A stretch of DNA of 10,587 bases from Euryarchaeota archaeon UBA259 (lineage in GTDB: Archaea; Thermoplasmatota; Poseidoniia; Poseidoniales; Poseidoniaceae), in NCBI GenBank assembly GCA_002506275.1, contig DAXG01000047.1, positions 1 to 10,587 on the forward strand, given 5' to 3'. A model generated the notes under the pieces. It saw nothing but the letters and a program-made list of their open reading frames with translations. It did not search any database and was not told where the DNA came from. The position numbers and the translations under genes are program-made. Of the stretch, positions 1-7,005 are shown in pieces. Within the stretch, counting starts at the first letter, position 1, and each line of letters starts with the position of its first letter.

Positions 1-1
1 T

Positions 2-571
2 GAACACTGTGGGGAGCTGAGAGTTGAATGCACGATGATTCGCCGTGCAGCCGACCCAGGTGACTCAAGCAAAGGTCCAATTAACGCCATCAAACCTGTT
101 CTCAAGGTGCCTTCACATCACGGTCCAGATGTCATGACGGTAAAGCCGGAAATCCAAATCAATTCAATGGCTGTAGCGGTTCCAACGACCATCATGCACG
201 TTCACGTGGTTACAGCAACACTTCCTGAGGGCCACGGCCTTACCACTGAATCTGTATTGGAGATGTGGTCTAATCGTCCTCGCTTGGTCATCATGAACGG
301 TTCTGAAACCGGAATAACAACAACTGCAGAAGTCATGGAATTTGCCCGTGACATAGGCAGGAAATGGGGCGATTTGCACGAAATCTTCATTTGGGAAGAT
401 GGTGTAAAACTCGAAGGCAACACACTTTACTATTTCCAAGCAATTCACCAAGAATCAGATGTTATTCCCGAAAATGTGGATGCCATCCGTGCACTCATGG
501 GCGTAGAAGAGGACTGGATGGCATCGGTGGAGAAAACCGATTCAGCCATTTCGAAGTACAACAACCTGTGA
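2..571 (+). CDS. gap: Type II (archaeal) glyceraldehyde-3-phosphate dehydrogenase, C-terminal part
   Basis: Partial gene: the frame is open to the left edge, so only the last 189 residues of an enzyme usually near 340 residues are seen. The enzyme oxidises glyceraldehyde-3-phosphate to 1,3-bisphosphoglycerate with NAD(P)+ in cytoplasmic glycolysis/gluconeogenesis. Recognition rests on archaeal-family blocks in order: CTMIRRAADP, KGPINAI, PSHHGPDV, then AVPTTIMHVHVV. The HHGPD block holds the conserved histidine of the active site; the catalytic cysteine lies upstream, outside the window. The ATG at 35 is internal, because family-like sequence (CGELRVECT) continues in frame before it. The stop is intact and no frameshift is seen. 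The gene is followed after 2 nt by a hairpin and then by the protease gene. Family assignment is very secure; cofactor preference cannot be read from this part. Confidence 0.93.
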   Translation, partial: EHCGELRVECTMIRRAADPGDSSKGPINAIKPVLKVPSHHGPDVMTVKPEIQINSMAVAVPTTIMHVHVVTATLPEGHGLTTESVLEMWSNRPRLVIMNGSETGITTTAEVMEFARDIGRKWGDLHEIFIWEDGVKLEGNTLYYFQAIHQESDVIPENVDAIRALMGVEEDWMASVEKTDSAISKYNNL

Positions 572-573
572 AC

Positions 574-598
574 TGAATGCCCCGTAGGGGCACATTCA
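574..598 (+). other. Hairpin between gap and the protease gene
   Basis: TGAATG-CCCC (574-583) pairs with GGGG (587-590) and CATTCA (593-598), giving a 4-bp GC stem with a GTA loop and a 6-bp outer stem separated by a 2-nt CA bulge. It begins 2 nt after the gap stop codon. It could mark the 3' end of the gap transcript or protect it. There is no strong T-run right after it, so an archaeal U-tract terminator is not well supported. The longest-frame ATG of the next gene (577) sits inside the left arm, which argues against that start. Confidence 0.45.
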
Positions 599-636
599 AG
601 GCGCGTGTTGAAAAGGGTAATTGTTTTCGACAGCCC

Positions 637-3600
637 ATGAAGGCCATGCGACAACCCTTGCTCATGCTCGTGTTGCTTCTGCTCACTTCGCTTAGCCCGT
701 TGTTTTTGAACGGCACTTCCCCGAATGTCACACTGCCTGAATCAGATGGGCAGTTGCTTACCGAAGCAGAACGGGTGGAGTTGGCCCGCCAACTTTGGTC
801 ACCTCTCGAATCTTCGAGTGTCTTCTCAACTGACATCCAAGTTGCAAGCGGTGTTCTTCGACTTCAATCAGGTGAATTCGACCCTCTGCTCTCAGAAGGA
901 CCGGCTCTTGACAAATTCTTCACGGACCCCAATGACCCTTCCCAGACCGGGCTGGCAATGGTCCAACTGCACGAACACAATGGAGGAGTTCTTGATTCTC
1001 TATCGAAGTCGTACGGTCTAACTGCTCTTGATTTCGTCGCTGATGAAGGATGGCTTGTGCGCTTACCTCATCCACCAATGGATTCGCTTGAATTGCTTCA
1101 ATCCGATGAACGTGTTCGCTGGGCAGGACCACAACATCCAGGATGGAGAATACACACTGACCTTCTTACAGTTACTGAACACACTCATCTTGCTCTTGTT
1201 CCTTCGTCTGATTTAGCACTCGGCGGTCTTGAGGCGTTAAGCCTTGACTTGCTGAAAATGGGTGCTACTGAAGCATGGTGTGGCGTGGGATTGTGTGAAG
1301 TTCACTATGCCTCTAGCCTCCAGCCGACTCTTCTCAACAACATCATGCACGATGGACGAATTATTTGGACTGAACCAACGTATGGAATGACGCTTCACAA
1401 CGCTGTTGCTGGTGGAATTGTTGGTCTGGATGACGTTTCAGCAAATGCTTCATTCACTCTCGATGGCTCTGGAGAAACCATCGCCATCGCCGACACGGGG
1501 ATCGACCGAGACCACCCAGATATCGTCGGTCGGGTTGCAGGGGTGTACACGAACTTCGGTCTTGACTCATCATCAATTGATTCGAACACGGGCCACGGTA
1601 CGCACGTGGCTTTGTCGGTGCTTGGAGACGGAACTGGTGACCCAACGGCTGAAGGAATTGCCCCCGCTGCTAATCTGGTCATGTATGCTTTGGAACACGA
1701 CCCCACAGGAGTCTTTGGCCGCCTGGGCTCCATCTATGATATGCTCAACGATGCTGAACAACGCACGGCTCGGATTTCGGTAAACGCTTGGGGTGCAAAC
1801 GGTAATTTTGGTCATTACACTGCTGATTCTCGCTCAGTTGACTTGCTGGTCTCTCAAAAGGACACGGTTCTTCCACTGTTCTCCGCAGGTGACCGTGGTT
1901 CGAGTGGTGCTTCTCAAGTAGCAGCTCCGTCAACCGGGAAGAATGTACTTTCAGTCGGAACTTCACAAACTGGCTCCTTGACCGGCTCCGTCGCCAACAT
2001 TTCGAGCCAAGGACCGAGTCTCGATGGACGAATTAAACCGGATATTGTTGCCCCTGGTATCGATATTTGTTCAGGATTGGCTGAGGAAGCAAAATCTCCA
2101 AGTGGATTTTCTTGCGCCACAGGTGTTCACGCAGACGGAACGACGAATCTCTACATGACTCTTTCAGGCTCCTCACATGCAACCGCAATTGCCGGAGGGT
2201 CAACCGCTCTCGTGCGCGAGTTTTTGCGCGAGCAAATCAACATCAATTCACCCTCAGCATCGCTCATCAAGGCCACAGTCATCAACGGGGCTAAGGACTT
2301 AGGGACTGCAGATATTCCGAATGCAGAGGAAGGCTGGGGGCAAATTGATTTGGAACGTACAATCCTGCCTATGGACGGTACCTTTGCATTGAACACCTTC
2401 TACGATAACAATAAGCAACTGAACGCAGGTTTTGGTTTGCTGTATTCATTTGACCTTGATCCGACCCATGGTGTCGACATAACGCTCGCATGGTCGGACC
2501 TTGAAGGAAGTGCAAACGCCGCCCAATCCTCTCCACGTTTGGTTAACAATCTCGACCTTGTCTTGGTCGACCCGTCGGGCAACGAATGGCTTGGTAACGA
2601 TTTCTTGTCAGGTGTTTCTACGACCGGTGGAACTGCTGATGCAGTCAACAATGTTGAGCGTATCAAGATGGAACCAGGAGTTCTCACGACGTCGGGTCAA
2701 TGGCAAATCAAGATTCTTCATTCAGGGGGTCTTGCACAAAGGTTCAGCCTCATTGTCGTAGCAGATGCAACACCAAATCCACAATCAGACTTGGCAACAT
2801 TCGATGGAAGCATTGTACCCTCATCTTCTGAACCTCTCAAAAACGACTTGATTACCCTCCAACTTGCCTGGATTAACCAAGGAACCCTCTCTGCAGATTC
2901 ATTCCATGTTGTCCTTGAAGACCTAACCACTGGCCAAGTTTTGTTTGACGCTGATAGGGCAGGTCTTGATTCAGGACAAGTCGACTCTTTCTTACTTCAA
3001 CACCAGTTCACGACCACCGGTACACATTCAATGCGACTCAGCATTGACACTCTCAATCAAGTAACGGAAATAAACGATGCCGTTTCCGGTGTCGACAACA
3101 ACATTTGGGAACAAGACATCGAAGTTACAGCACTTGGTGTTCGTGTCGTAGCACTGGATGATGCGGGTGTTGCTCCAACTTCTTCAGAAGACCGTGCGTT
3201 GTCCGCAATCCATACATTCGATGTCCTCAATGCCTCTTCGATTGAAATTCCCATTCACATTCTCCACGAGGGAACTGGAGAACAGGCAGTGACTCTTTCT
3301 GTCACCAATGTTCAGAAACCTCAACCAGGTAGGCCAGATTTCCTGTTGGCTCCTGAAGACTCATGGTCAAAGTCGGTTTCTGAAATCGGACCATACATCG
3401 TTCAAGGACAGGGTGAGGTTGATGATTACAAACGTCTCAACGTCACTCTTGTCAACAATTTTGTCGACCTGAGCAATTCTGAATCACCTCGTTATGCTCG
3501 TGCAGGAACATTTGTTGTCGACATTACTGCTCGTTATCAATCTCAACCGACGGTCTCACATACACAGCGTGTGACCATCATTGTACCTCAGGTCACAGAC

Positions 3601-5598
3601 GTCAATATTGGAGCAGCCGGAATCTCCGGATTGTCAGCTGCGCCCGGTGAATCCACTGGATTCTCAATTTCGGTCATGAACATTGGAAATACTCCAGCGC
3701 AATACTCCGTTTCCTGCGAATCACAAAACAGATGGCAAATCCAACTTGGCAATTCGAATTCTTCAACATTGGAATTTGAACCGTTGAACATTAAGGAATC
3801 ACTTCCAATGCTCATCCAAATTTGGGTTCCTCCAGTCTCCAATGGAGTTCCAGAGGCTGGCTCCACAGACACGGTCACCTGTCAAGTGAATTCGCCGACC
3901 GATCCAACCCTTAACTTCACTCAATCGGTTGACGTGCTGGTTTTGGCACAGGAGTCCTTTACCAGTGACCTGTACGACGATTTGGGCCCGATTGGTCCTT
4001 CATCCTCGAATCGAAATATTCTGGTGGATACTGCACAGCAAGTGAGCCTTAACTTGACCATTGAAAACACCGGCAATAAGGAGATTGATTTGGATGTCAA
4101 GATTCAACCAAGCAACCCTCTTTGGCCGATTGAAGTCTCCTACATGACGCAAGTGAACAGTCGTCAAGTATCGCTTACCTTACTCGGTGGTGAAGTCGCA
4201 ACGGTCAATTTCATCATCGGTGTCCCACCAGTTGCTGAGGAAGGTGAAGCGAACAACTTCGATATTCGTACGGAACGAACCCCGCAGTCTTTTGTTTCAA
4301 ACACGACCGTATTGAAGGTCCGTGATGACCTTTCAATGGACCTCTTTGGCCCTGAGTCTGGTGCGATTGAAACGGTTATTTCATCTGATTTCTCCTTTGG
4401 TGAATTCACCGTCGTCAATACCGGAAACACCCCATTGACGTTGAATTGGTCAAACGGCTTGCCAGCCGATGGTTGGATTGTCGGTTATGCGAATCCGAGC
4501 ACCTACATTGAACCGCGTGAAGAGAGAGTTGTCCGACTTGGGTTCATTCCCCCATTGAATACTCTGCCCACAGAAAAGGCGTTTGAACTGGTTGTAACTG
4601 TCTCTGGATTTAGCAACGGCCGTGTGGTTCAAACTTCAGTTACTGTTGATGTGGCGGTGCTCGAATCGACTTTTGCGAACCTTACCGTCGAAGACGGTAC
4701 AGTGGCCCCCTTCTCCTCGGTGGCACGTGGTGAGACGGTGACCCAAAACGTCATCATTCGGAACGATGGTAATGTCCCTATCACAGGAGACATCATGACT
4801 GAAGTTCTTGATCAGGAAGGAAATATTTCATCAGTTTGGACACTTTCGAGTTCCCCGGTGTCGCTCGAAAATCTTGGTGTTGGTGAAGAGCTCACCGTAA
4901 TCGTTGAACTTACACCTGGTGATGAAGCTGTAAAGGGTCTTCTCTTCTCGACAATCTCCCTCTCATCAGATGGTACAGTCATTGGAATATTGTCGATTGA
5001 CACAACTGTTGAGTCGGCGATTGGAACTGAAGGGCTCCTTGGCGGGTTGCCGCTCTACGTGAGTGTCCCACTTGTCATGGTCGTTCTGCTCGCATCGATT
5101 GTCGTCGCCCTGCGAGTCAAAAAGAGCGGTGAACTCACCGATGCAGGTGAAGAATTAGTTGCACCCGATGCCTTTGTCAATCCTGACCACTTGGGGACTC
5201 GCCGTAGCGACGCACTTGACATTGGTCATGCGGTTGACGAACTCTCCAGCGGTGAAGTTTCCTCTGATGAAATCGCTGCCGCTCTTGCCCAATCCCTCGA
5301 CATGCCAACACCTGTGAATCAAGGGTTAACTCCAGTGGGTATGCCACCAGCGGGATTGCCTCCAAGGGGGATGCCACTTCCAATGCCAATGGGGATGCCT
5401 CCTGCCGGGATGCCACCAAAAGGAGTCCCGCAATTGCCTCGCCCACTCCCCTCTCTATCTGTACCAGCTCCTGCTCCTGCTCCTGCCCTCGCACCTGCTC
5501 CTGTTGCTGGTCCGCCTCTCCCTGCAAGTGGCTTACCAGTTGGTTGGAGTATGGAACAATGGCAACACTATGGCCAACAATGGTTGGACCAACAGTAA
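637..5598 (+). CDS. Giant exported membrane-anchored subtilisin-like (S8, KP-43-like) serine protease
   Basis: Predicted cell-surface endopeptidase, about 1653 residues. I start at ATG 637 because it gives a clean signal peptide (KAMRQ, then a Leu-rich core, residues 8-24); the frame opens at ATG 577, which lies in a hairpin and would add 20 non-hydrophobic residues. Order of parts: signal; propeptide-like region (about 30-270); S8 catalytic domain with Asp286 (ADTGID), His320 (GHGTH) and Ser513 (SGSSHA); jelly-roll domain of the KP-43 type (about 597-711, with LVNNLDLVLVDPSG); CARDB-like module (about 718-832); a long run of beta modules of which four carry an N-x-G-N turn; one membrane helix (about 1471-1492) followed by RVKK; a Pro/Met-rich tail; and a C-terminal GWSMEQW motif. 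The usual oxyanion-hole Asn is Asp419 (SAGDRG). Many N-x-S/T sequons fit an archaeal surface glycoprotein. Substrate is unknown; protein scavenging is an inference. Confidence 0.9.
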   Translation: MKAMRQPLLMLVLLLLTSLSPLFLNGTSPNVTLPESDGQLLTEAERVELARQLWSPLESSSVFSTDIQVASGVLRLQSGEFDPLLSEGPALDKFFTDPNDPSQTGLAMVQLHEHNGGVLDSLSKSYGLTALDFVADEGWLVRLPHPPMDSLELLQSDERVRWAGPQHPGWRIHTDLLTVTEHTHLALVPSSDLALGGLEALSLDLLKMGATEAWCGVGLCEVHYASSLQPTLLNNIMHDGRIIWTEPTYGMTLHNAVAGGIVGLDDVSANASFTLDGSGETIAIADTGIDRDHPDIVGRVAGVYTNFGLDSSSIDSNTGHGTHVALSVLGDGTGDPTAEGIAPAANLVMYALEHDPTGVFGRLGSIYDMLNDAEQRTARISVNAWGANGNFGHYTADSRSVDLLVSQKDTVLPLFSAGDRGSSGASQVAAPSTGKNVLSVGTSQTGSLTGSVANISSQGPSLDGRIKPDIVAPGIDICSGLAEEAKSPSGFSCATGVHADGTTNLYMTLSGSSHATAIAGGSTALVREFLREQININSPSASLIKATVINGAKDLGTADIPNAEEGWGQIDLERTILPMDGTFALNTFYDNNKQLNAGFGLLYSFDLDPTHGVDITLAWSDLEGSANAAQSSPRLVNNLDLVLVDPSGNEWLGNDFLSGVSTTGGTADAVNNVERIKMEPGVLTTSGQWQIKILHSGGLAQRFSLIVVADATPNPQSDLATFDGSIVPSSSEPLKNDLITLQLAWINQGTLSADSFHVVLEDLTTGQVLFDADRAGLDSGQVDSFLLQHQFTTTGTHSMRLSIDTLNQVTEINDAVSGVDNNIWEQDIEVTALGVRVVALDDAGVAPTSSEDRALSAIHTFDVLNASSIEIPIHILHEGTGEQAVTLSVTNVQKPQPGRPDFLLAPEDSWSKSVSEIGPYIVQGQGEVDDYKRLNVTLVNNFVDLSNSESPRYARAGTFVVDITARYQSQPTVSHTQRVTIIVPQVTDVNIGAAGISGLSAAPGESTGFSISVMNIGNTPAQYSVSCESQNRWQIQLGNSNSSTLEFEPLNIKESLPMLIQIWVPPVSNGVPEAGSTDTVTCQVNSPTDPTLNFTQSVDVLVLAQESFTSDLYDDLGPIGPSSSNRNILVDTAQQVSLNLTIENTGNKEIDLDVKIQPSNPLWPIEVSYMTQVNSRQVSLTLLGGEVATVNFIIGVPPVAEEGEANNFDIRTERTPQSFVSNTTVLKVRDDLSMDLFGPESGAIETVISSDFSFGEFTVVNTGNTPLTLNWSNGLPADGWIVGYANPSTYIEPREERVVRLGFIPPLNTLPTEKAFELVVTVSGFSNGRVVQTSVTVDVAVLESTFANLTVEDGTVAPFSSVARGETVTQNVIIRNDGNVPITGDIMTEVLDQEGNISSVWTLSSSPVSLENLGVGEELTVIVELTPGDEAVKGLLFSTISLSSDGTVIGILSIDTTVESAIGTEGLLGGLPLYVSVPLVMVVLLASIVVALRVKKSGELTDAGEELVAPDAFVNPDHLGTRRSDALDIGHAVDELSSGEVSSDEIAAALAQSLDMPTPVNQGLTPVGMPPAGLPPRGMPLPMPMGMPPAGMPPKGVPQLPRPLPSLSVPAPAPAPALAPAPVAGPPLPASGLPVGWSMEQWQHYGQQWLDQQ
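3625..4812 (+). repeat. Four diverged Ig-like modules sharing an N-x-G-N turn
   Basis: Within the protease ectodomain, four segments repeat the pattern of a beta strand, then N-x-G-N, then a second strand: SVMNIGNTPAQYSV (near 3676), TIENTGNKEIDLDV (near 4057), TVVNTGNTPLTLNW (near 4411) and IIRNDGNVPITGDI (near 4756). Spacing is about 345-380 nt, or roughly 115-125 residues. The pattern resembles NEW3/CARDB-type Ig folds that act as stalks or binding modules in exported proteins. The copies are diverged at the DNA level, so they are old duplications or recruited domains and not a recent tandem expansion. Confidence 0.6.
5341..5508 (+). repeat. Low-complexity proline-rich coding repeats in the protease tail
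   Basis: The cytoplasmic tail is encoded by two simple-sequence blocks. The first, about 5341-5430, repeats Met-Pro-Pro-x-Gly units (GMPPAG, GLPPRG, GMPPAG, GMPPKG). The second has three exact tandem GCTCCT hexamers at 5467-5484 and another at 5497-5502, coding for Ala-Pro pairs. The reverse strand of this block stays open only because of the repeat and is not a gene. Such blocks change length easily and probably form a flexible linker. Confidence 0.75.
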
Positions 5599-5620
5599 TC
5601 GTTGACAAGCATCTCTAATA

Positions 5621-5638
5621 CGGGGTACTTGTAGCCCG
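5621..5638 (+). other. Short hairpin just upstream of adk
   Basis: CGGG (5621-5624) pairs with CCCG (5635-5638). Inside, TAC faces GTA across one G-G mismatch and a very small loop. It fills much of the 44-nt gap and ends 4 nt before the adk ATG, so in RNA it would sit on the ribosome-binding region. A role in limiting translation or marking the upstream 3' end is possible, but the stem is short and could be chance. Confidence 0.3.
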
Positions 5639-5642
5639 CAAC

Positions 5643-6272
5643 ATGAGCAGTATTGTATTGTTTGGACCACCTGGTGCAGGAAAAGGGACTCAAGCAGAGC
5701 GAATGATTGACGCAACTGGACTTCCTCAAGTGTCAACTGGGGACATGTTACGAGCCGCTGTGAAAGCAGGTACGCAAACGGGTTTGGAGGCGAAGGGTTT
5801 CATGGAAGCAGGATTACTAGTCCCGGACTCGGTCATCATCGACCTCATCAAAGAACGAATTCAAGAACCTGACGCCAAGAACGGGGTTATGTTTGATGGA
5901 TTCCCTCGAACCATTCCTCAAGCCGAGGCATTGGAGCAAATTACCGGGGTTACCCACGTCATCGCAATCGAAGTTCCTGACGAACGGATTGTCGAGCGTA
6001 TTTGCGGTCGCTATTCGTGTGGTGCATGCGGAAATGTCTACCATGATACATTCAATCCCGTTCCAGCAGGCGGATGCACATGCGGTAATTGGGAAGAGAA
6101 GCGAAGGGCTGACGACAATGAAGAGACGGTCAGTTCACGATTAGCAGCCTACCATGAGCAAACCTCACCTCTTGCCGACTGGTACCGCTCAAAAGGTATA
6201 TTCCACCCCGTCAACGGCGATAGAGCCATCGATGACATAACCGGTGACATACTCAACGCATTGAGACTTTGA
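5643..6272 (+). CDS. adk: Adenylate kinase with zinc-type LID domain
   Basis: Cytoplasmic enzyme that interconverts ATP + AMP and 2 ADP. The 209-residue length matches the long bacterial-type adenylate kinase (E. coli 214), not the distinct archaeal AdkA family. Visible motifs: P-loop GPPGAGKGTQ (8-17), AMP-site STGDMLR (31-37), FDGFPRT (84-90), and LID residues RICGRYSC to RRADD (119-158). The LID has four cysteines suited to zinc: C126 and C129 spaced CxxC, then C145 and C147 spaced CxC, one residue shorter than the usual second CxxC. The downstream KRRADDNEETV block is intact, so the enzyme should be active. The ATG at 5643 gives the canonical N-terminus directly before the P-loop. Its stop overlaps the Shine-Dalgarno of the next gene, implying co-transcription. 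Presence of a bacterial-type Adk in an archaeon points to an old transfer. Confidence 0.96.
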   Translation: MSSIVLFGPPGAGKGTQAERMIDATGLPQVSTGDMLRAAVKAGTQTGLEAKGFMEAGLLVPDSVIIDLIKERIQEPDAKNGVMFDGFPRTIPQAEALEQITGVTHVIAIEVPDERIVERICGRYSCGACGNVYHDTFNPVPAGGCTCGNWEEKRRADDNEETVSSRLAAYHEQTSPLADWYRSKGIFHPVNGDRAIDDITGDILNALRL

Positions 6273-6277
6273 GGTGG
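6271..6277 (+). promoter_or_regulatory. Shine-Dalgarno site that fixes the TTG start of rnp4
   Basis: GAGGTGG at 6271-6277 lies 4 nt before the TTG at 6282, a normal position for a ribosome-binding site. It overlaps the last two bases of the adk stop codon. No ATG is available near this N-terminus, so the site is what supports a TTG start and translational coupling to adk. Confidence 0.7.
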
Positions 6278-6281
6278 CAGT

Positions 6282-6632
6282 TTGAGTTCTCAGAACAGAC
6301 GTCGTCGGAAAGGCAAAGTCGACCGTCGACAAGCAGCCTTGAGCAGCCAATCTCATTTGGTAGACATCATCAAAAACGCTCATGAAAACGACCCAACCAT
6401 CGTTCAGTCCAGTATTCGTCACCTTGTGAAAATCTCCCGTCGTCATCGCCTTCCAGTACCCAAAGCAGTGCATCATCTCTATTGCAGGAAGTGCCTAACT
6501 CCTTTTGTTCATGGTGAAAATGTTCGGACCCGCATCGCAGCAGGACAACGCGTTGTCACATGCTTGACGTGTACCAATATTCGCCGTTACGGTGGTGGGC
6601 CAAAATTCCATCGTAAGCAAATGCATCGTTGA
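6282..6632 (+). CDS. rnp4: Ribonuclease P protein component 4 (Rpp21/Rpr2 family)
   Basis: Protein subunit of archaeal RNase P, the ribonucleoprotein that removes 5' leaders from pre-tRNA; in the known complex it pairs with Rpp29 and binds the specificity region of the RNA. It is 116 residues, usual for the family. The N-terminus is very basic (NRRRRKGKVDRR). A helical part with HLVKISRRHRLPVP (48-60) precedes a zinc ribbon of C68-x2-C71 and C94-x2-C97, followed by NIRRY, all hallmarks of Rpr2/Rpp21. The TTG start is supported by the GAGGTGG site and a 9-nt gap after adk. The next gene is another RNA-binding protein, which fits an RNA-processing cluster. Assignment is secure. Confidence 0.92.
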   Translation: MSSQNRRRRKGKVDRRQAALSSQSHLVDIIKNAHENDPTIVQSSIRHLVKISRRHRLPVPKAVHHLYCRKCLTPFVHGENVRTRIAAGQRVVTCLTCTNIRRYGGGPKFHRKQMHR

Positions 6633-6646
6633 AGAGATTTTGTAGC

Positions 6647-6666
6647 ACACTTCTTGAACAAGGTGT
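6647..6666 (+). other. Short hairpin between rnp4 and yhbY
   Basis: ACAC (6647-6650) pairs with GTGT (6663-6666), and CTTG (6653-6656) with CAAG (6659-6662), separated by a 2-nt TT bulge. In RNA the inner part would open to CTT/AAG with a GAAC loop. It covers the TTG at 6654, the longest possible start of the next gene, and lies 20 nt before the preferred ATG at 6687. Function unknown; the stem is weak and may be coincidental. Confidence 0.3.
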
Positions 6667-6686
6667 TACACGGCTGCTTGAGAATC

Positions 6687-6953
6687 ATGGCAGACCGCAT
6701 ACCCGAGTCCATTCGCCGAGAGGCCTTGTCCCATGATTTTCAAGCGACCATTCGAATTGGGAAATCAGGCATCACCGAGACACTGATCACCGAAATCGAC
6801 GCTCAACTCAACACTCGCAGCCTCGTCAAGATCAAAATCAATCGTGGACTTTTTGAGAAAAAGGATATTCCCAATGTCTGGTCTCACCTCGCAGAAGCAA
6901 CCCATTCAGTGCTAGTGTTGGCACGTGGGAATGTCGGCGTTCTTTGGCGTTGA
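6687..6953 (+). CDS. CRM-domain (CRS1/YhbY) RNA-binding protein
   Basis: Small single-domain RNA-binding protein, 88 residues from ATG 6687. The CRM fold is known from bacterial YhbY, which associates with pre-50S ribosomal particles, and from plant group II splicing factors. Recognition rests on the length, the signature RIGKSGITETLI (23-34), a strand VKIKINRG and the final VLVLARGNVGVLWR strand pair. Family members normally begin a short helix before the IGKxG loop, as this start gives. The frame extends to a TTG at 6654, adding MNKVLHGCLRI; I reject that start because it sits in a hairpin and adds a tail not typical of the family. The gene lies 54 nt after rnp4, consistent with shared RNA-processing or ribosome-assembly roles. 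Exact target unknown. Confidence 0.9.
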   Translation: MADRIPESIRREALSHDFQATIRIGKSGITETLITEIDAQLNTRSLVKIKINRGLFEKKDIPNVWSHLAEATHSVLVLARGNVGVLWR

Positions 6954-7005
6954 GCATCGATTCTTTAGGAAATACTCAATAGTTACCCACAGTTGGATTT
7001 TGAAT

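Noticed and set aside
2..34. GAPDH as a broken or frameshifted gene
   Set aside because: The frame is open to the window edge with family-like sequence before ATG 35, so the gene is cut by the window and not by mutation.
577..636. ATG at 577 as the start of the protease
   Set aside because: It lies in the left arm of a hairpin, 5 nt after the gap stop, and would place 20 basic, non-hydrophobic residues before a normal signal peptide that begins at ATG 637.
5341..5508. Possible CRISPR-like or tandem repeat array
   Set aside because: The units are short, in frame and code for Pro-rich protein; there are no spacers.
5177..5608. Open frame of 143 codons on the minus strand
   Set aside because: It is the antisense of the proline-rich repeats in the protease tail; the Gln/Glu run mirrors the GCTCCT hexamers and no family is recognisable.
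5602..5621. TTGACA followed by TAATAC, like a bacterial sigma-70 promoter ahead of adk
   Set aside because: The spacing is only 8 nt instead of about 17, and the gene set is archaeal.
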